DNA of 64,000 bases from an uncultured Lachnospiraceae bacterium. GTDB taxonomy: Bacteria > Bacillota > Clostridia > Lachnospirales > Lachnospiraceae. Below, one piece after another: positions 1 to 7,060 of the stretch (position 1 is the stretch's first letter; the number at the start of each line of letters is the position of its first letter). The stretch is from NCBI GenBank assembly GCA_945621435.1, contig CALZBR010000003.1:29618-93617 (forward strand). Reading direction: 5' to 3'. The position numbers and the translations under genes are program-made. The notes beneath the pieces were generated by a model. That model had not been told where the DNA came from and searched no databases. It saw nothing but the letters and a program-made list of their open reading frames with translations.

Positions 1-442
1 AAGATATGAGAATGGTATCCAGCTTCTTCTGTGTAATACCTTTTATCTCCAGCAGACTGTCCGGATAATTATCCAGAACATCAAAGGTGCGGGTTCCAAA
101 CCGGTCCACTATCAGCTTGGCTGTTTTGGGACCAATCCCTTTCACCATACCAGAGGAAAGATAACCCATAATGCCCTCTTTTGTCTGTGGCAGGATTTCT
201 TCATAGGTATCTACCTGAAACTGTAATCCATAACTGCTCTTTATCCATTTCCCCTGCATGTCAACTTCTATGGCATCCGTATCCGGCAGGTTATTACCTA
301 CGGCAGTGAACTGGTATCCACTGCCTTTATAATACTGACTTCTCGCCTGTGCCGGTACACTGGTATCTTCTGTGTGATACACAAAGATACAATATCCATT
401 GTCCTTATTCTGAAATATAGGTTTTACAAATTTACATTTCAT
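1..442 (-). CDS. RecD2-like ATP-dependent DNA helicase, N-terminal part (cut by window edge)
   Basis: The 147 visible residues start at an ATG at 442 and run off the left edge. Residues about 1-85 look like the small N-terminal beta domain of RecD2-type helicases. They are followed by helix-hairpin-helix sequence (GMVKGIGPKTAKLIVDRFG, then a second copy around LLEIKGI), which is typical of the RecD2 N-terminus. The ATPase motifs would lie outside the window. RecD2 enzymes are 5'-3' superfamily 1B helicases; in mobile elements they are found with recombination genes. The ATG overlaps the stop of the upstream gene (ATGA), so the two are very probably translated together. It belongs to the leftward gene module of the integrated element. 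The family call rests only on the N-terminal domain. Confidence 0.7.
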   Translation of the reverse strand, partial: MKCKFVKPIFQNKDNGYCIFVYHTEDTSVPAQARSQYYKGSGYQFTAVGNNLPDTDAIEVDMQGKWIKSSYGLQFQVDTYEEILPQTKEGIMGYLSSGMVKGIGPKTAKLIVDRFGTRTFDVLDNYPDSLLEIKGITQKKLDTILIS

Positions 443-816
443 ATGATGTCATTCCTTTCTTCCACAACAGTAAATCCGGCAATTCCCGTGTCAATCATCT
501 GATATACAGGAATCCCCAGCTCTCTTGCTTTCTTAATTTCACCCTTCATGCCCTCGCTTATCACATCACCACAGATGACAAGTGCCTTGCATATCTTTAA
601 TACGGACAGACCAAATTCCAGTGCGATTTCTCTCTCCTGTGGAATGGTATCATCCAAATATTCCGGCAAAAAACTGTGCGGTGCAATAGCTCTGCAACCC
701 CAGTGTGTTGCTATCGACTGTGCATAGATACCGGCTTTATACATATTCCGTTTTATCATAGCCTTTGTAGGCGCAGATAAGGGTGAACAGATATAAATCA
801 AATCCTCTTCCTTCAT
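439..816 (-). CDS. DUF4406/DUF7768-like protein (nucleoside deoxyribosyltransferase-like fold)
   Basis: This 125-residue protein starts with MKEEDLIYICSPLSA, the strand-loop opening of the DUF4406/DUF7768 group, which is related in fold to nucleoside 2-deoxyribosyltransferases. A conserved-looking middle part (HWGCRAIAPHSFLPEYLDD) and a strand LVICGDVISEGMKGEI with a G-D pair follow, as in that fold. Such proteins are frequent in phages and integrative elements of Firmicutes, and their substrate is not established. Its start codon overlaps the stop of the YqaJ gene (TAATG) and its stop overlaps the helicase start (ATGA), so the three genes are translationally coupled. Function is inferred from family resemblance only. 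Confidence 0.65.
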   Translation of the reverse strand: MKEEDLIYICSPLSAPTKAMIKRNMYKAGIYAQSIATHWGCRAIAPHSFLPEYLDDTIPQEREIALEFGLSVLKICKALVICGDVISEGMKGEIKKARELGIPVYQMIDTGIAGFTVVEERNDII

Positions 817-1856
817 TAAGCGGCTCCCTTCTTTTTCACAACAAATCGTCTGCTTTCTGTAGTATTCACATAACCGTCATAGACATCAGGGTGGTTAATC
901 TTTAAACGCTCCAGTCCCTTTTTATCAATGCCGGTTCTGTATGCCGGATTATAAGTGACAATGTACTCCGTACTGCCATCCTTTAAGACACCGGTACAGC
1001 TTACACCCATATCCTCTACAATTTCTGTATAGGACTCTTTCATCTGTTCCTCCAGCTTCTTGGCCTCACTTTCAAGCTTTGCCTTCTGCTCCTTCAGTTC
1101 CATATATCTCTGAAGACTGATAAGATGCTTGCGGCTTAACTTCACCTCATCTGCATCCTTATCAGCAGGACCAAAATGTCTGCGAATACTTTCCAGAACC
1201 AAATCTGGCTTCTCTGTATAAGGAGGCTCTACACCAGCCTTTACATTTTCATTCCAGAAATATTCTTCTTCTGCAATCAAATCTTCCTCAATATCCAGGT
1301 CACGCTCCATGTAACGGATGAAAAACTCATCTTCGTTGTTACCATACAGACATGCAAAATAAACCTTATTGATGTTCATTACTGCCATATAATGACGTCC
1401 TTGATATTCATAATTCACCGGTGTAGAATTGTTTGCCCATTTATTCTGACAGTTATAATTAGTGGTCTTACACTCCAGGATACCTGTTGTTCCATCCGAA
1501 AACTCTATAAAGAAATCCACATCTGCCTGCATAAATTGATACAGGGGATGACGAAACATCTTACGAATGGGATATACTTTAAGCCCCGTCTTCTTAGAGA
1601 AAATTTCTGCAACTAGGTCCTCCAGTCGGTGTCCTACCTCTTTTGCTACCCAGTTACTCTCTTCCTCTTCCATAGCTGGTGTAATACCACGCTTATCATA
1701 ATAAAGGTCCCTTTTCGTGCAAAAAGGTGATACACCCATAATTGCAGCTGCATCACTACCACCAATACCGAGACGACGATAACTCAACCAGTCTTCTCTT
1801 GTCAGATTTTCTGTATCTACTACTACCTGTGCTTCATAATTCAAATTTAAACTCAT
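816..1856 (-). CDS. YqaJ-family exonuclease (lambda-Exo-like recombinase)
   Basis: A 346-residue protein of the YqaJ viral recombinase / lambda exonuclease family (PD-(D/E)XK fold). Visible motifs are WLSYRRLGIGGSDAAAIMG near residues 21-40 (the family's signature start), an acidic stretch VDFF around residue 114, and the catalytic GILECKTTN (E-x-K) around residue 125, followed by YEYQGRHYMAVM, which fits the Q-containing helix of the family. Residues about 240-285 form a charged coiled coil. Such 5'-3' exonucleases normally work with a RecT-type annealase, but no recT lies in this window. It lies upstream of and coupled to the DUF4406-like gene and the helicase. The ribosome binding site AAGGATG precedes ATG 1856. 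Confidence 0.85.
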   Translation of the reverse strand: MSLNLNYEAQVVVDTENLTREDWLSYRRLGIGGSDAAAIMGVSPFCTKRDLYYDKRGITPAMEEEESNWVAKEVGHRLEDLVAEIFSKKTGLKVYPIRKMFRHPLYQFMQADVDFFIEFSDGTTGILECKTTNYNCQNKWANNSTPVNYEYQGRHYMAVMNINKVYFACLYGNNEDEFFIRYMERDLDIEEDLIAEEEYFWNENVKAGVEPPYTEKPDLVLESIRRHFGPADKDADEVKLSRKHLISLQRYMELKEQKAKLESEAKKLEEQMKESYTEIVEDMGVSCTGVLKDGSTEYIVTYNPAYRTGIDKKGLERLKINHPDVYDGYVNTTESRRFVVKKKGAA

Positions 1857-1875
1857 ATTTCATCCTTTCCGACAG

Positions 1876-1905
1876 AAAAAGAGAAGGAAATCTCTTCCCT
1901 TCTCT
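1876..1905 (-). terminator. Possible intrinsic terminator or attenuator before the YqaJ gene
   Basis: On the minus strand an AGAGAAGG / CCTTCTCT stem (8 bp, 10-base loop) is followed by a run of T. It sits between the DUF5688 gene and the YqaJ gene, so it could lower expression of the three downstream genes. Confidence 0.45.
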
Positions 1906-1919
1906 TCCTGTCTTAAACA

Positions 1920-2879
1920 CTAACTTGCCATTCTTTCTGTTTCCAAATTGTTACATAAAGGCTCTCCCTGCTGATAAATAAACAGTTTTTCCTTCTCCCT
2001 GTCATACATATAGACACTATTGGACAGCCACTCTTCCCTATAGACCTGTTCTTCGTTAATCTGTTTCACCATGTCAGGATCCATACAGCCAAACCTAAAA
2101 TCTTCCTCAAAAACAATGATTAGCTCATGAATACTACTGGGATAAATAATCAGGTTTGAATCATGCTCCATTGCAAAATTATGAAGAAGGGTGTGATTTA
2201 CTAAAGCATTAGCTCCCATATGACGCTTCTCATTTGATAATACATACATAAAGCTTTTGTCATCACCAAACATATCATCCATCATCTCCTGAAAAATCTC
2301 ATTTTCAGCACACACAGACATCTTTGCAACTATATCCTTTATATCAAGAATGCTATGATTCTCTCTATGCAAAGTATTTCTCATACACTGTTCAAACAGG
2401 GTGTCTTCATCAATCTTCCAGGTCTTTAACATGTTATGGGTAACATACACAATACCATCCAGTCCATCCCTGGTTTCAACTCTTATCATGCCTACAGCTG
2501 CCAAATCCATAAATTTCTTATGGGGACGTTCCTCTAATATTTCTCTGTTTAAATCATAATTAATCAGATTAAATACTAAATCATACTGAATTAGATTGTA
2601 CTGCTGTAACTTTCTTACAACATCTTCCACGTCCCGTTTTTCTGAAATCAGTTTAACAATGGATTCTACTATCATTTCCATTGTTATAATTCCTTCAATA
2701 TACTCTTCATAATACTTTTCCACGTATACTATAGGACTTACCTTTTCGCCCTTTTTGTCAAAACGGATACCCAAAAGGGTAATGTCATTGTTCTTCTGTG
2801 CATTTACTGGTACTAATGAAAAATCCCCCATTAATACACCGTTAAGTTTACTAATTATTTCCTCTACAAATCTTTCCAT
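1920..2879 (-). CDS. DUF5688 family protein
   Basis: About 319 residues from the ATG at 2879, which has AAAGGAG at good distance; an in-frame start further up (2921) lacks such a site and runs into the next gene. The sequence resembles DUF5688 proteins, a large uncharacterised family common in Lachnospiraceae and often many copies per genome. Typical traits are an N-terminal NNDITLLGIRF segment, a region with the V-x-x-YEEYIEG pattern, and a C-terminal part with HELIIVFEED (residues near 275). No catalytic residues or membrane segments are visible, so it is expected to be cytoplasmic. It lies between an unknown protein and the YqaJ gene in the leftward module of the element. No function is known to me. 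Confidence 0.7.
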   Translation of the reverse strand: MERFVEEIISKLNGVLMGDFSLVPVNAQKNNDITLLGIRFDKKGEKVSPIVYVEKYYEEYIEGIITMEMIVESIVKLISEKRDVEDVVRKLQQYNLIQYDLVFNLINYDLNREILEERPHKKFMDLAAVGMIRVETRDGLDGIVYVTHNMLKTWKIDEDTLFEQCMRNTLHRENHSILDIKDIVAKMSVCAENEIFQEMMDDMFGDDKSFMYVLSNEKRHMGANALVNHTLLHNFAMEHDSNLIIYPSSIHELIIVFEEDFRFGCMDPDMVKQINEEQVYREEWLSNSVYMYDREKEKLFIYQQGEPLCNNLETERMAS

Positions 2880-2898
2880 AGCTATTTTCTCCTTTGAT

Positions 2899-4044
2899 TT
2901 AATATGTTCCCGGAACATCAAATTCTGTCCAATTTACAGACAATGCTCTGGCAATGGTTTCCTCCATCTTGGCAATTCTGCTTCCTTCCGCTCCTTCGCA
3001 GGTAAGCATATACAGAATCTCAGAAATACCATAATAGATATCATGTGCCGTACAAGGATCCTCTCCCTGCTGTGCTTTAAACAACTCCACCGCCTCTGCC
3101 TGATACTTCTTTGGAATTTTCAGCTTGTCCATTACGCCTCTCATACAGTTTACGGGATTCATAATATCAATCTTCAAAAGCTTGATAAGATTACCCGTTG
3201 CCAGCTGGTATTTACCATAAAGCTGCTTTAACTGCTGATCAAATTCGGCAATGTTATTGCCATTCCTGTGCTCCAGTCGTAACGGCTCTCCCAGATTAAT
3301 GGTTGTATTCTCCCTGCCGAATACCAGCATAGGGAAAATATTTGCTCCACCTGCCCCGGTATCAGAAGTTGTAATTCTAACCATCGGTTTCATTTCATCA
3401 ATACTCTTTCCATGCAGACGAAGCTCTTCCTTATAAGCCTCAAGCAGTTCATTCTCTCCGGATAATTCCCACAAAGCAGAAACCATATCATGCTCATAGA
3501 AACCACCAAGATACTGGCAGCCTTTGAAATTACCGGTAAGATAATCCACAGAATGCAGGAAAATCTCCTCTACATCCAATATGGAATAGTCATTGCAGTC
3601 ACCGCTTAATACAGCAGAAACCTTACCTTCTGAGAACCTTATCAGAGCCTCACCATTGGCAACCTTCAGTAAATCGTTCAGGATGCGGGTATACACATTT
3701 TTTTCTACCCTGCGTAAACCGTTACCCTGAATACCTGCACGATCCAGAATACTCTTAATCGCACAGCCTCTTACCGGGTAATACTCATTTTTGTCCTTGA
3801 GCAATAATCCGGTATTAACAATGGTATCTGTAATGATGTCTTCATCCAGCCCATCGCTAATATACTTCTCCTTCATTTCCTCTGCCATCTGACTTCCCTC
3901 CGTTATCGCCACTAATCGCAGGTTCTTTGCCTTTCTCCTTTTCCAAAACGAATTTTCTCCAATCCGTTTCAGGCAGGCAAGAAAATCATCCTGCTCCCGG
4001 AAGATGCCACGATAGCCGTCTTCGAATACTCTTGTTTCATTCAT
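2899..4044 (-). CDS. Uncharacterised mobile-element protein
   Basis: A 381-residue soluble protein without transmembrane segments or a motif I can tie to a known reaction. Recognisable stretches are CAIKSILDRAGI near residue 95, GKVSAVLSGDCNDYSILD near 160, and FYEHDMVSALWELSG near 200. It resembles conserved hypothetical proteins carried by clostridial integrative elements, where it tends to sit near DUF5688 and recombination genes. I chose ATG 4044 because AAAGGTGG lies eight bases before it; a GTG at 4056, four codons earlier and in frame, has GGAG ten bases upstream and is also possible. It is the first gene of the leftward module and follows a structured leader. Confidence 0.6.
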   Translation of the reverse strand: MNETRVFEDGYRGIFREQDDFLACLKRIGENSFWKRRKAKNLRLVAITEGSQMAEEMKEKYISDGLDEDIITDTIVNTGLLLKDKNEYYPVRGCAIKSILDRAGIQGNGLRRVEKNVYTRILNDLLKVANGEALIRFSEGKVSAVLSGDCNDYSILDVEEIFLHSVDYLTGNFKGCQYLGGFYEHDMVSALWELSGENELLEAYKEELRLHGKSIDEMKPMVRITTSDTGAGGANIFPMLVFGRENTTINLGEPLRLEHRNGNNIAEFDQQLKQLYGKYQLATGNLIKLLKIDIMNPVNCMRGVMDKLKIPKKYQAEAVELFKAQQGEDPCTAHDIYYGISEILYMLTCEGAEGSRIAKMEETIARALSVNWTEFDVPGTY

Positions 4045-4211
4045 TCTTTGTTCCACCTTTCTTTCTCTCCAATTTGGAGGTTATTTTATCCAGCCGCTTA
4101 TGCGGGTAAGCCCTCTGGGCAATTCTGGCACACTCTCGCAGCAAGCTGCTTGCTGATGCGGCAGTCGCCAAATGCGAATGCAAGCATCTCACTTGGCTCG
4201 TTGCTACGCAC
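4045..4211 (-). other. Structured leader upstream of the mobile-element operon
   Basis: About 165 bases between a terminator-like hairpin and the first gene of the leftward module. On the minus strand it contains several inverted repeats, for example AGCAAG-CAG-CTTGCT (near 4138-4152) and GCCAA/TTGGC flanking a GC-rich loop (4165-4196). An 88-codon reading frame through it (from 4303) looks non-protein-like and overlaps the real gene start. It is a candidate 5' untranslated region with RNA structure; no known RNA class was recognised. Confidence 0.35.
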
Positions 4212-4244
4212 AAAAAAAGGAATGGCTCAATTAAGTTCCATTCC
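4212..4244 (-). terminator. Intrinsic terminator-like hairpin
   Basis: On the minus strand GGAATGG and CCATTCC form a perfect 7-bp stem with a 12-base loop, directly followed by seven T. It lies upstream of the structured leader, so it may end a short transcript starting in 4245-4800 or act as an attenuator for the leftward operon. Confidence 0.6.
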
Positions 4245-4827
4245 ATACTGCGTGTGGTATCCCACAAAATAACTTTTTTGCTATTCAATTTTCCAAATAA
4301 CAAAAAAATGCCAAAAGACTGCCACTTCTAAAATTAGTGGTATCCTTTGACATCAATACAATCATAAACAGCGTATGCCTGGTTATTACATAACCAACAC
4401 CTGCCGGTTCCATAGGTTCACAGGATATATCGAGTACATCCTGCTACTTCCCGTTCCCTATACAGGTAAGCACAAAAATCAATTACGGGTTCATATTAAC
4501 ACAACATTTTGTATTCTGTCAACTTCTATGTACTATATGTTCTGCTTCACTACAAAAAATATTTTATATTTTTTCAAGTAATTTTATATTTCCGGGTATT
4601 TATTCTTTAGATTGAGTTTTTAAATGGATGCTCAACTACTTATTGTTCCTTGATAACTGCATAACCTACACCATTATGTATATGGGTTATGACGAGTGGT
4701 TCACTGCCAAAAGTATGCCACCCGTTATATTGAATTGTGCATAGCACAGCCAGTCAACATGGCCAAAGAGGGCATAGGAAACGGTAATGGAAGGTATGTG
4801 TAAAATTTATTTTTAGAGGATTATAAA
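4245..4827. other. AT-rich intergenic control region of the element
   Basis: No convincing gene is present. The region holds several short perfect inverted repeats: CCACT/AGTGG (near 4322-4340), TGGTTA-TTACA-TAACCA (near 4379-4395), CATAACC/GGTTATG (4660-4666 with 4685-4691) and TGTGC-ATA-GCACA (near 4737-4749). It separates the leftward module from the rightward excisionase-integrase pair, so it should carry divergent promoters and may bind the excisionase or other regulators. No hexamer pair was clear enough to call. Confidence 0.35.
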
Positions 4828-5022
4828 ATGAAAAATAAAAACAATATATTTTTAGATTACCCAGATGTAGTCACAGTAGAACAGCTTTCTACCATGCTCG
4901 GTATAAGTACAAAAACGGCTTATAAGCTTGTTAAAGAGAAAAAAATCAAGTCCATTTCCATTGGACGTACCTATAAAATACCCAAGATTTTTGTCTTGGA
5001 TTATTTAGAAATACCGCACTAA
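4828..5022 (+). CDS. xis: Excisionase-type helix-turn-helix protein
   Basis: A 64-residue protein with the pattern of MerR-like excisionase DNA-binding domains: VTVEQLSTMLGISTKTAYKLVKEKKI forms the helix-turn-helix (residues 15-40) and SIGRTYKIPKIFVLDYL the wing (residues 43-60). It lies 81 bases before the integrase gene in the same direction, the usual xis-int arrangement of Tn916-like and related elements. The product would bend DNA at the element end and favour excision over integration. AGAGGA precedes the ATG by seven bases. Confidence 0.8.
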   Translation: MKNKNNIFLDYPDVVTVEQLSTMLGISTKTAYKLVKEKKIKSISIGRTYKIPKIFVLDYLEIPH

Positions 5023-5026
5023 TCCC

Positions 5027-5054
5027 TTTAAAACTGGGAAATTTATGATATAAT
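5027..5054 (+). promoter_or_regulatory. Possible integrase promoter
   Basis: TTTAAA and TATAAT separated by 16 bases lie between xis and int, 50 bases before the integrase start. Only the -10 element is a good match, so the integrase might also be read from upstream of xis. Confidence 0.35.
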
Positions 5055-5103
5055 TAGTCATGTCATGGCAGATGAAAGCTGATTACCAAAGGAGGAATAT
5101 TTT

Positions 5104-6510
5104 ATGGTAGCAGGTCATCTGCGCGTACAAAACGGCGTATATCAAATGATACTCAGTTATAAGGATTTTAATGGTAAGAGAAAAACTAAATCAATCTCTA
5201 CCGGTCTGAAAGAAAGAGGTAACGCAAGAAAAGCCGAGCGTATGCTTCAGACAGCAAGACAAGAATTTTCCGCACCAGATATGGCAGCTGAGTATGGAAA
5301 GGATGTGAATGCAAGCGAATTAGAAAATACTGACGATTTAACCGAACTACCCTTTACAGAAACACCAAATGAAGGCATAAAGGGTTTTTTAGAACCTACA
5401 CTGATTCAGAATACGAATGATGCTACAATCAATCCGCACAGTCTGTCAGCAGGAGATGCTACTGTTATGCCAATCTTAGATTCTTCACTTTTGTTAAAAC
5501 CAAAGGAAGAAATCCTTTTCTGTGATTATATGCTTTACTGGTTGCAGTCTTCACGCAAGACTATAGAGGCAGATACATATTCCGGATACCATTATGCTAT
5601 CCAGAACCGTATTTATCCTTATTTTGCAGATAAAGGTCATTCATTGGCTGATATTGAGGAACAGCCTTTTCTTATTCAGGCATATTATGACTATGAAATG
5701 GAAGTCCACGGCGTTTCAGCAAATACTGTTACACACAGGCATGCCAACATCCGTAAAGCACTGCAAGACGCCTTTAAAGTAGGATTAATAAATTCTAATC
5801 CGGCTGACCGAATTACTAAACCTAAAGTAGATACTTTTGAAACTACTGTTTACAATGAAAATGAATTATCCACTCTTTTTGAAGTATTTAAAGGCGATCC
5901 GTTGGAATTGGCGGTCATTTTGGGAAGTTTCTATGGACTAAGACGAAGTGAAATCGTTGGCTTGAAATGGAACTGCATTGATTTTGAGCGTAAGACTATT
6001 ACAATCAGACATGTTGTAACACAGGCAACGATTGACGGCAAGTATCAGTTAGTACAGAAAAATCGCACGAAAACGAAATCCAGTACAAGATCATTACCTC
6101 TGGTTCCCCAATTTGAAGCCATGTTGCTTCAAATGCGTGCAACACAAGAACAGAACAAGCTTATTTTGGGTGATTCATATTGTAGGGAATTTAGCGATTA
6201 TATCTATGTCGATCCCTTGGGCTATCTGATTAAGCCAGGATATGTGACACAGCATTTTCGATTGGTATGTGATAAAAATGGATTAAAGCAAATCCGTTTC
6301 CATGATTTGAGGCACAGCTGCGCAACACTACTTTATGAAAATGGTGTAGACATGAAAGCAATTCAAGAGTGGTTGGGACACAGTAATATTTCTACTACGC
6401 TTAACCTTTATACCCACCTTGACTACAAAAACAAGGTTAATTCAGCAAATGCCATTATTGGTATCTTGCCTGGTGCAAAAGAAAAAGAACTCGTCATAGG
6501 CACAAACTAA
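5104..6510 (+). CDS. int: Tyrosine recombinase (integrase) of the mobile element
   Basis: A 468-residue phage/ICE-type tyrosine recombinase. Residues 1-60 form an arm-binding domain (NGVYQMILSYKDFNGKRKTKS). A long acidic linker (about 60-145), a SAM-like core-binding domain (about 145-245) and the catalytic domain (about 260-450) follow. Catalytic residues are visible: Arg280 in YGLRRSE, His400 and Arg403 in HDLRHSC, His426 in LGHSN and the nucleophile Tyr436 in LNLYTH. AAAGGAGG stands eight bases before the ATG. The gene ends 26 bases before the 3' end of tRNA-Leu, the classic position for an integrase next to its attachment site. The unusually long linker (residues 60-145) sets it apart from the shorter Tn916 Int. 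Confidence 0.93.
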   Translation: MVAGHLRVQNGVYQMILSYKDFNGKRKTKSISTGLKERGNARKAERMLQTARQEFSAPDMAAEYGKDVNASELENTDDLTELPFTETPNEGIKGFLEPTLIQNTNDATINPHSLSAGDATVMPILDSSLLLKPKEEILFCDYMLYWLQSSRKTIEADTYSGYHYAIQNRIYPYFADKGHSLADIEEQPFLIQAYYDYEMEVHGVSANTVTHRHANIRKALQDAFKVGLINSNPADRITKPKVDTFETTVYNENELSTLFEVFKGDPLELAVILGSFYGLRRSEIVGLKWNCIDFERKTITIRHVVTQATIDGKYQLVQKNRTKTKSSTRSLPLVPQFEAMLLQMRATQEQNKLILGDSYCREFSDYIYVDPLGYLIKPGYVTQHFRLVCDKNGLKQIRFHDLRHSCATLLYENGVDMKAIQEWLGHSNISTTLNLYTHLDYKNKVNSANAIIGILPGAKEKELVIGTN

Positions 6511-6560
6511 TCGTCGAGTTCCCTTTCAACACATAATGCTGGTGGCCGGACTTGAACCGG
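6511..6560. other. Candidate attachment site at the tRNA-Leu 3' end
   Basis: The integrase gene ends at 6510 and the 3' end of tRNA-Leu lies at 6537, facing the element. Tyrosine recombinases of this kind usually cross over within the 3' end of the tRNA, so the core should lie in about 6537-6560 (the T-arm and acceptor stem). The matching direct repeat would be at the far end of the element, outside the window, so the exact core cannot be read here. Confidence 0.45.
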
Positions 6561-6620
6561 CACGGGATTGCTCCCGAAGGATTTTAAGTCCTTTGCGTCT
6601 GCCTATTCCGCCACACCAGC
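6537..6620 (-). tRNA. tRNA-Leu (anticodon UAA)
   Basis: On the minus strand the gene starts GCTGGTGTGGCGGAATAGG, has the anticodon arm AAGGA-CTTAAAA-TCCTT (anticodon TAA), a long variable arm (CGGGAGCAATCCCG) typical of class II leucine tRNAs, a T-arm with GGTTCAAGTCC, and an acceptor end CACCAGC that pairs with the 5' GCTGGTG; the discriminator base is A. CCA is not encoded. Its 3' end faces the integrase gene. Confidence 0.97.
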
Positions 6621-6753
6621 TTGGTGTGTGTATGACATCAACTCGAAGCTCTATTCCAAAACTTTTGGAGGGATGCTACGAGGGATGTATCTGAAAAACT
6701 AAATATTGATTCTGCTGAAACCCAGTAAAATCAATGGTTTCGCCGGATGTGGT

Positions 6754-6773
6754 AAATCTCACGCATGAGATTT
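6754..6773. repeat. Perfect 8-bp inverted repeat at the tRNA-Leu break point
   Basis: AAATCTCA-CGCA-TGAGATTT is a perfect 8-bp inverted repeat with a 4-base loop. It overlaps the last bases of the tRNA-Leu fragment, exactly where similarity to a tRNA stops. It may be a remnant of a recombination site. Confidence 0.6.
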
Positions 6774-6809
6774 TAAGTCCCTTGCGTCTGCCTATTCCGC
6801 CATACCCGC
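6767..6809 (-). pseudogene. 5' fragment of a second tRNA-Leu (UAA)
   Basis: Read on the minus strand from 6809, the sequence GCGGGTATGGCGGAATAGG and the following D-arm and anticodon loop (GGGACTTAAAATC) match the 5' half of a tRNA-Leu(UAA). After the anticodon arm the match ends: there is no variable arm, no GGTTCGA-type T-loop, and no TACCCGC to pair with the 5' end anywhere in the next 150 bases. It shares about 30 bases with the intact tRNA-Leu at 6537-6620 but has a different acceptor stem. It looks like the scar of an earlier insertion or deletion inside a tRNA gene. Confidence 0.8.
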
Positions 6810-6873
6810 AATCTGCACACACGGTGGCTTCTTCCCGGGAACATGCCCTGCTGAGCCACTCCGCCTGCGTCAA

Positions 6874-6955
6874 TGGATGGAGGTGGATTCGAACCACCGA
6901 AGCAATTTGCAGCAGATTTACAGTCTGTCCCCTTTGGCCACTCGGGAATCCATCC
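6874..6955 (-). tRNA. tRNA-Tyr (anticodon GUA)
   Basis: The minus strand starts GGATGGATTCCCGAGTGG, has the anticodon arm ACAGACTGTAAATCTG (anticodon GTA), a variable arm, a T-arm GGTGGTTCGAATCCACC and an acceptor end TCCATCC pairing with GGATGGA; the discriminator base is A. It was probably followed originally by tRNA-Leu in one transcript. Confidence 0.95.
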
Positions 6956-6985
6956 ATGTCTTAGATTTCGCTCTGACAATGTGGA

Positions 6986-7014
6986 ATTATAACACAGATT
7001 ACAGCACATTGCAA
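6986..7014 (-). promoter_or_regulatory. Promoter of the tRNA-Tyr transcript
   Basis: Minus strand TTGCAA, 17-base spacer, TATAAT, with the expected start about 25 bases before the mature tRNA-Tyr. Confidence 0.75.
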
Positions 7015-7060
7015 GCCCCATTCAGCTATCTGTTCATATTGTTGTTGATAATTGTTGTTG

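Noticed and set aside
4037..4303. 88-codon frame on the minus strand
   Set aside because: It overlaps the start of the real gene and runs through a terminator hairpin and a structured leader. Its composition is not protein-like.
6810..6873. Possible further tRNA between tRNA-Leu fragment and tRNA-Tyr
   Set aside because: The minus strand has GGAGTGGCTCAGCAGGGC, similar to a tRNA D-arm, and a GTGGCT/AGCCAC stem. No anticodon arm, T-arm or acceptor stem could be formed, so it is only spacer.
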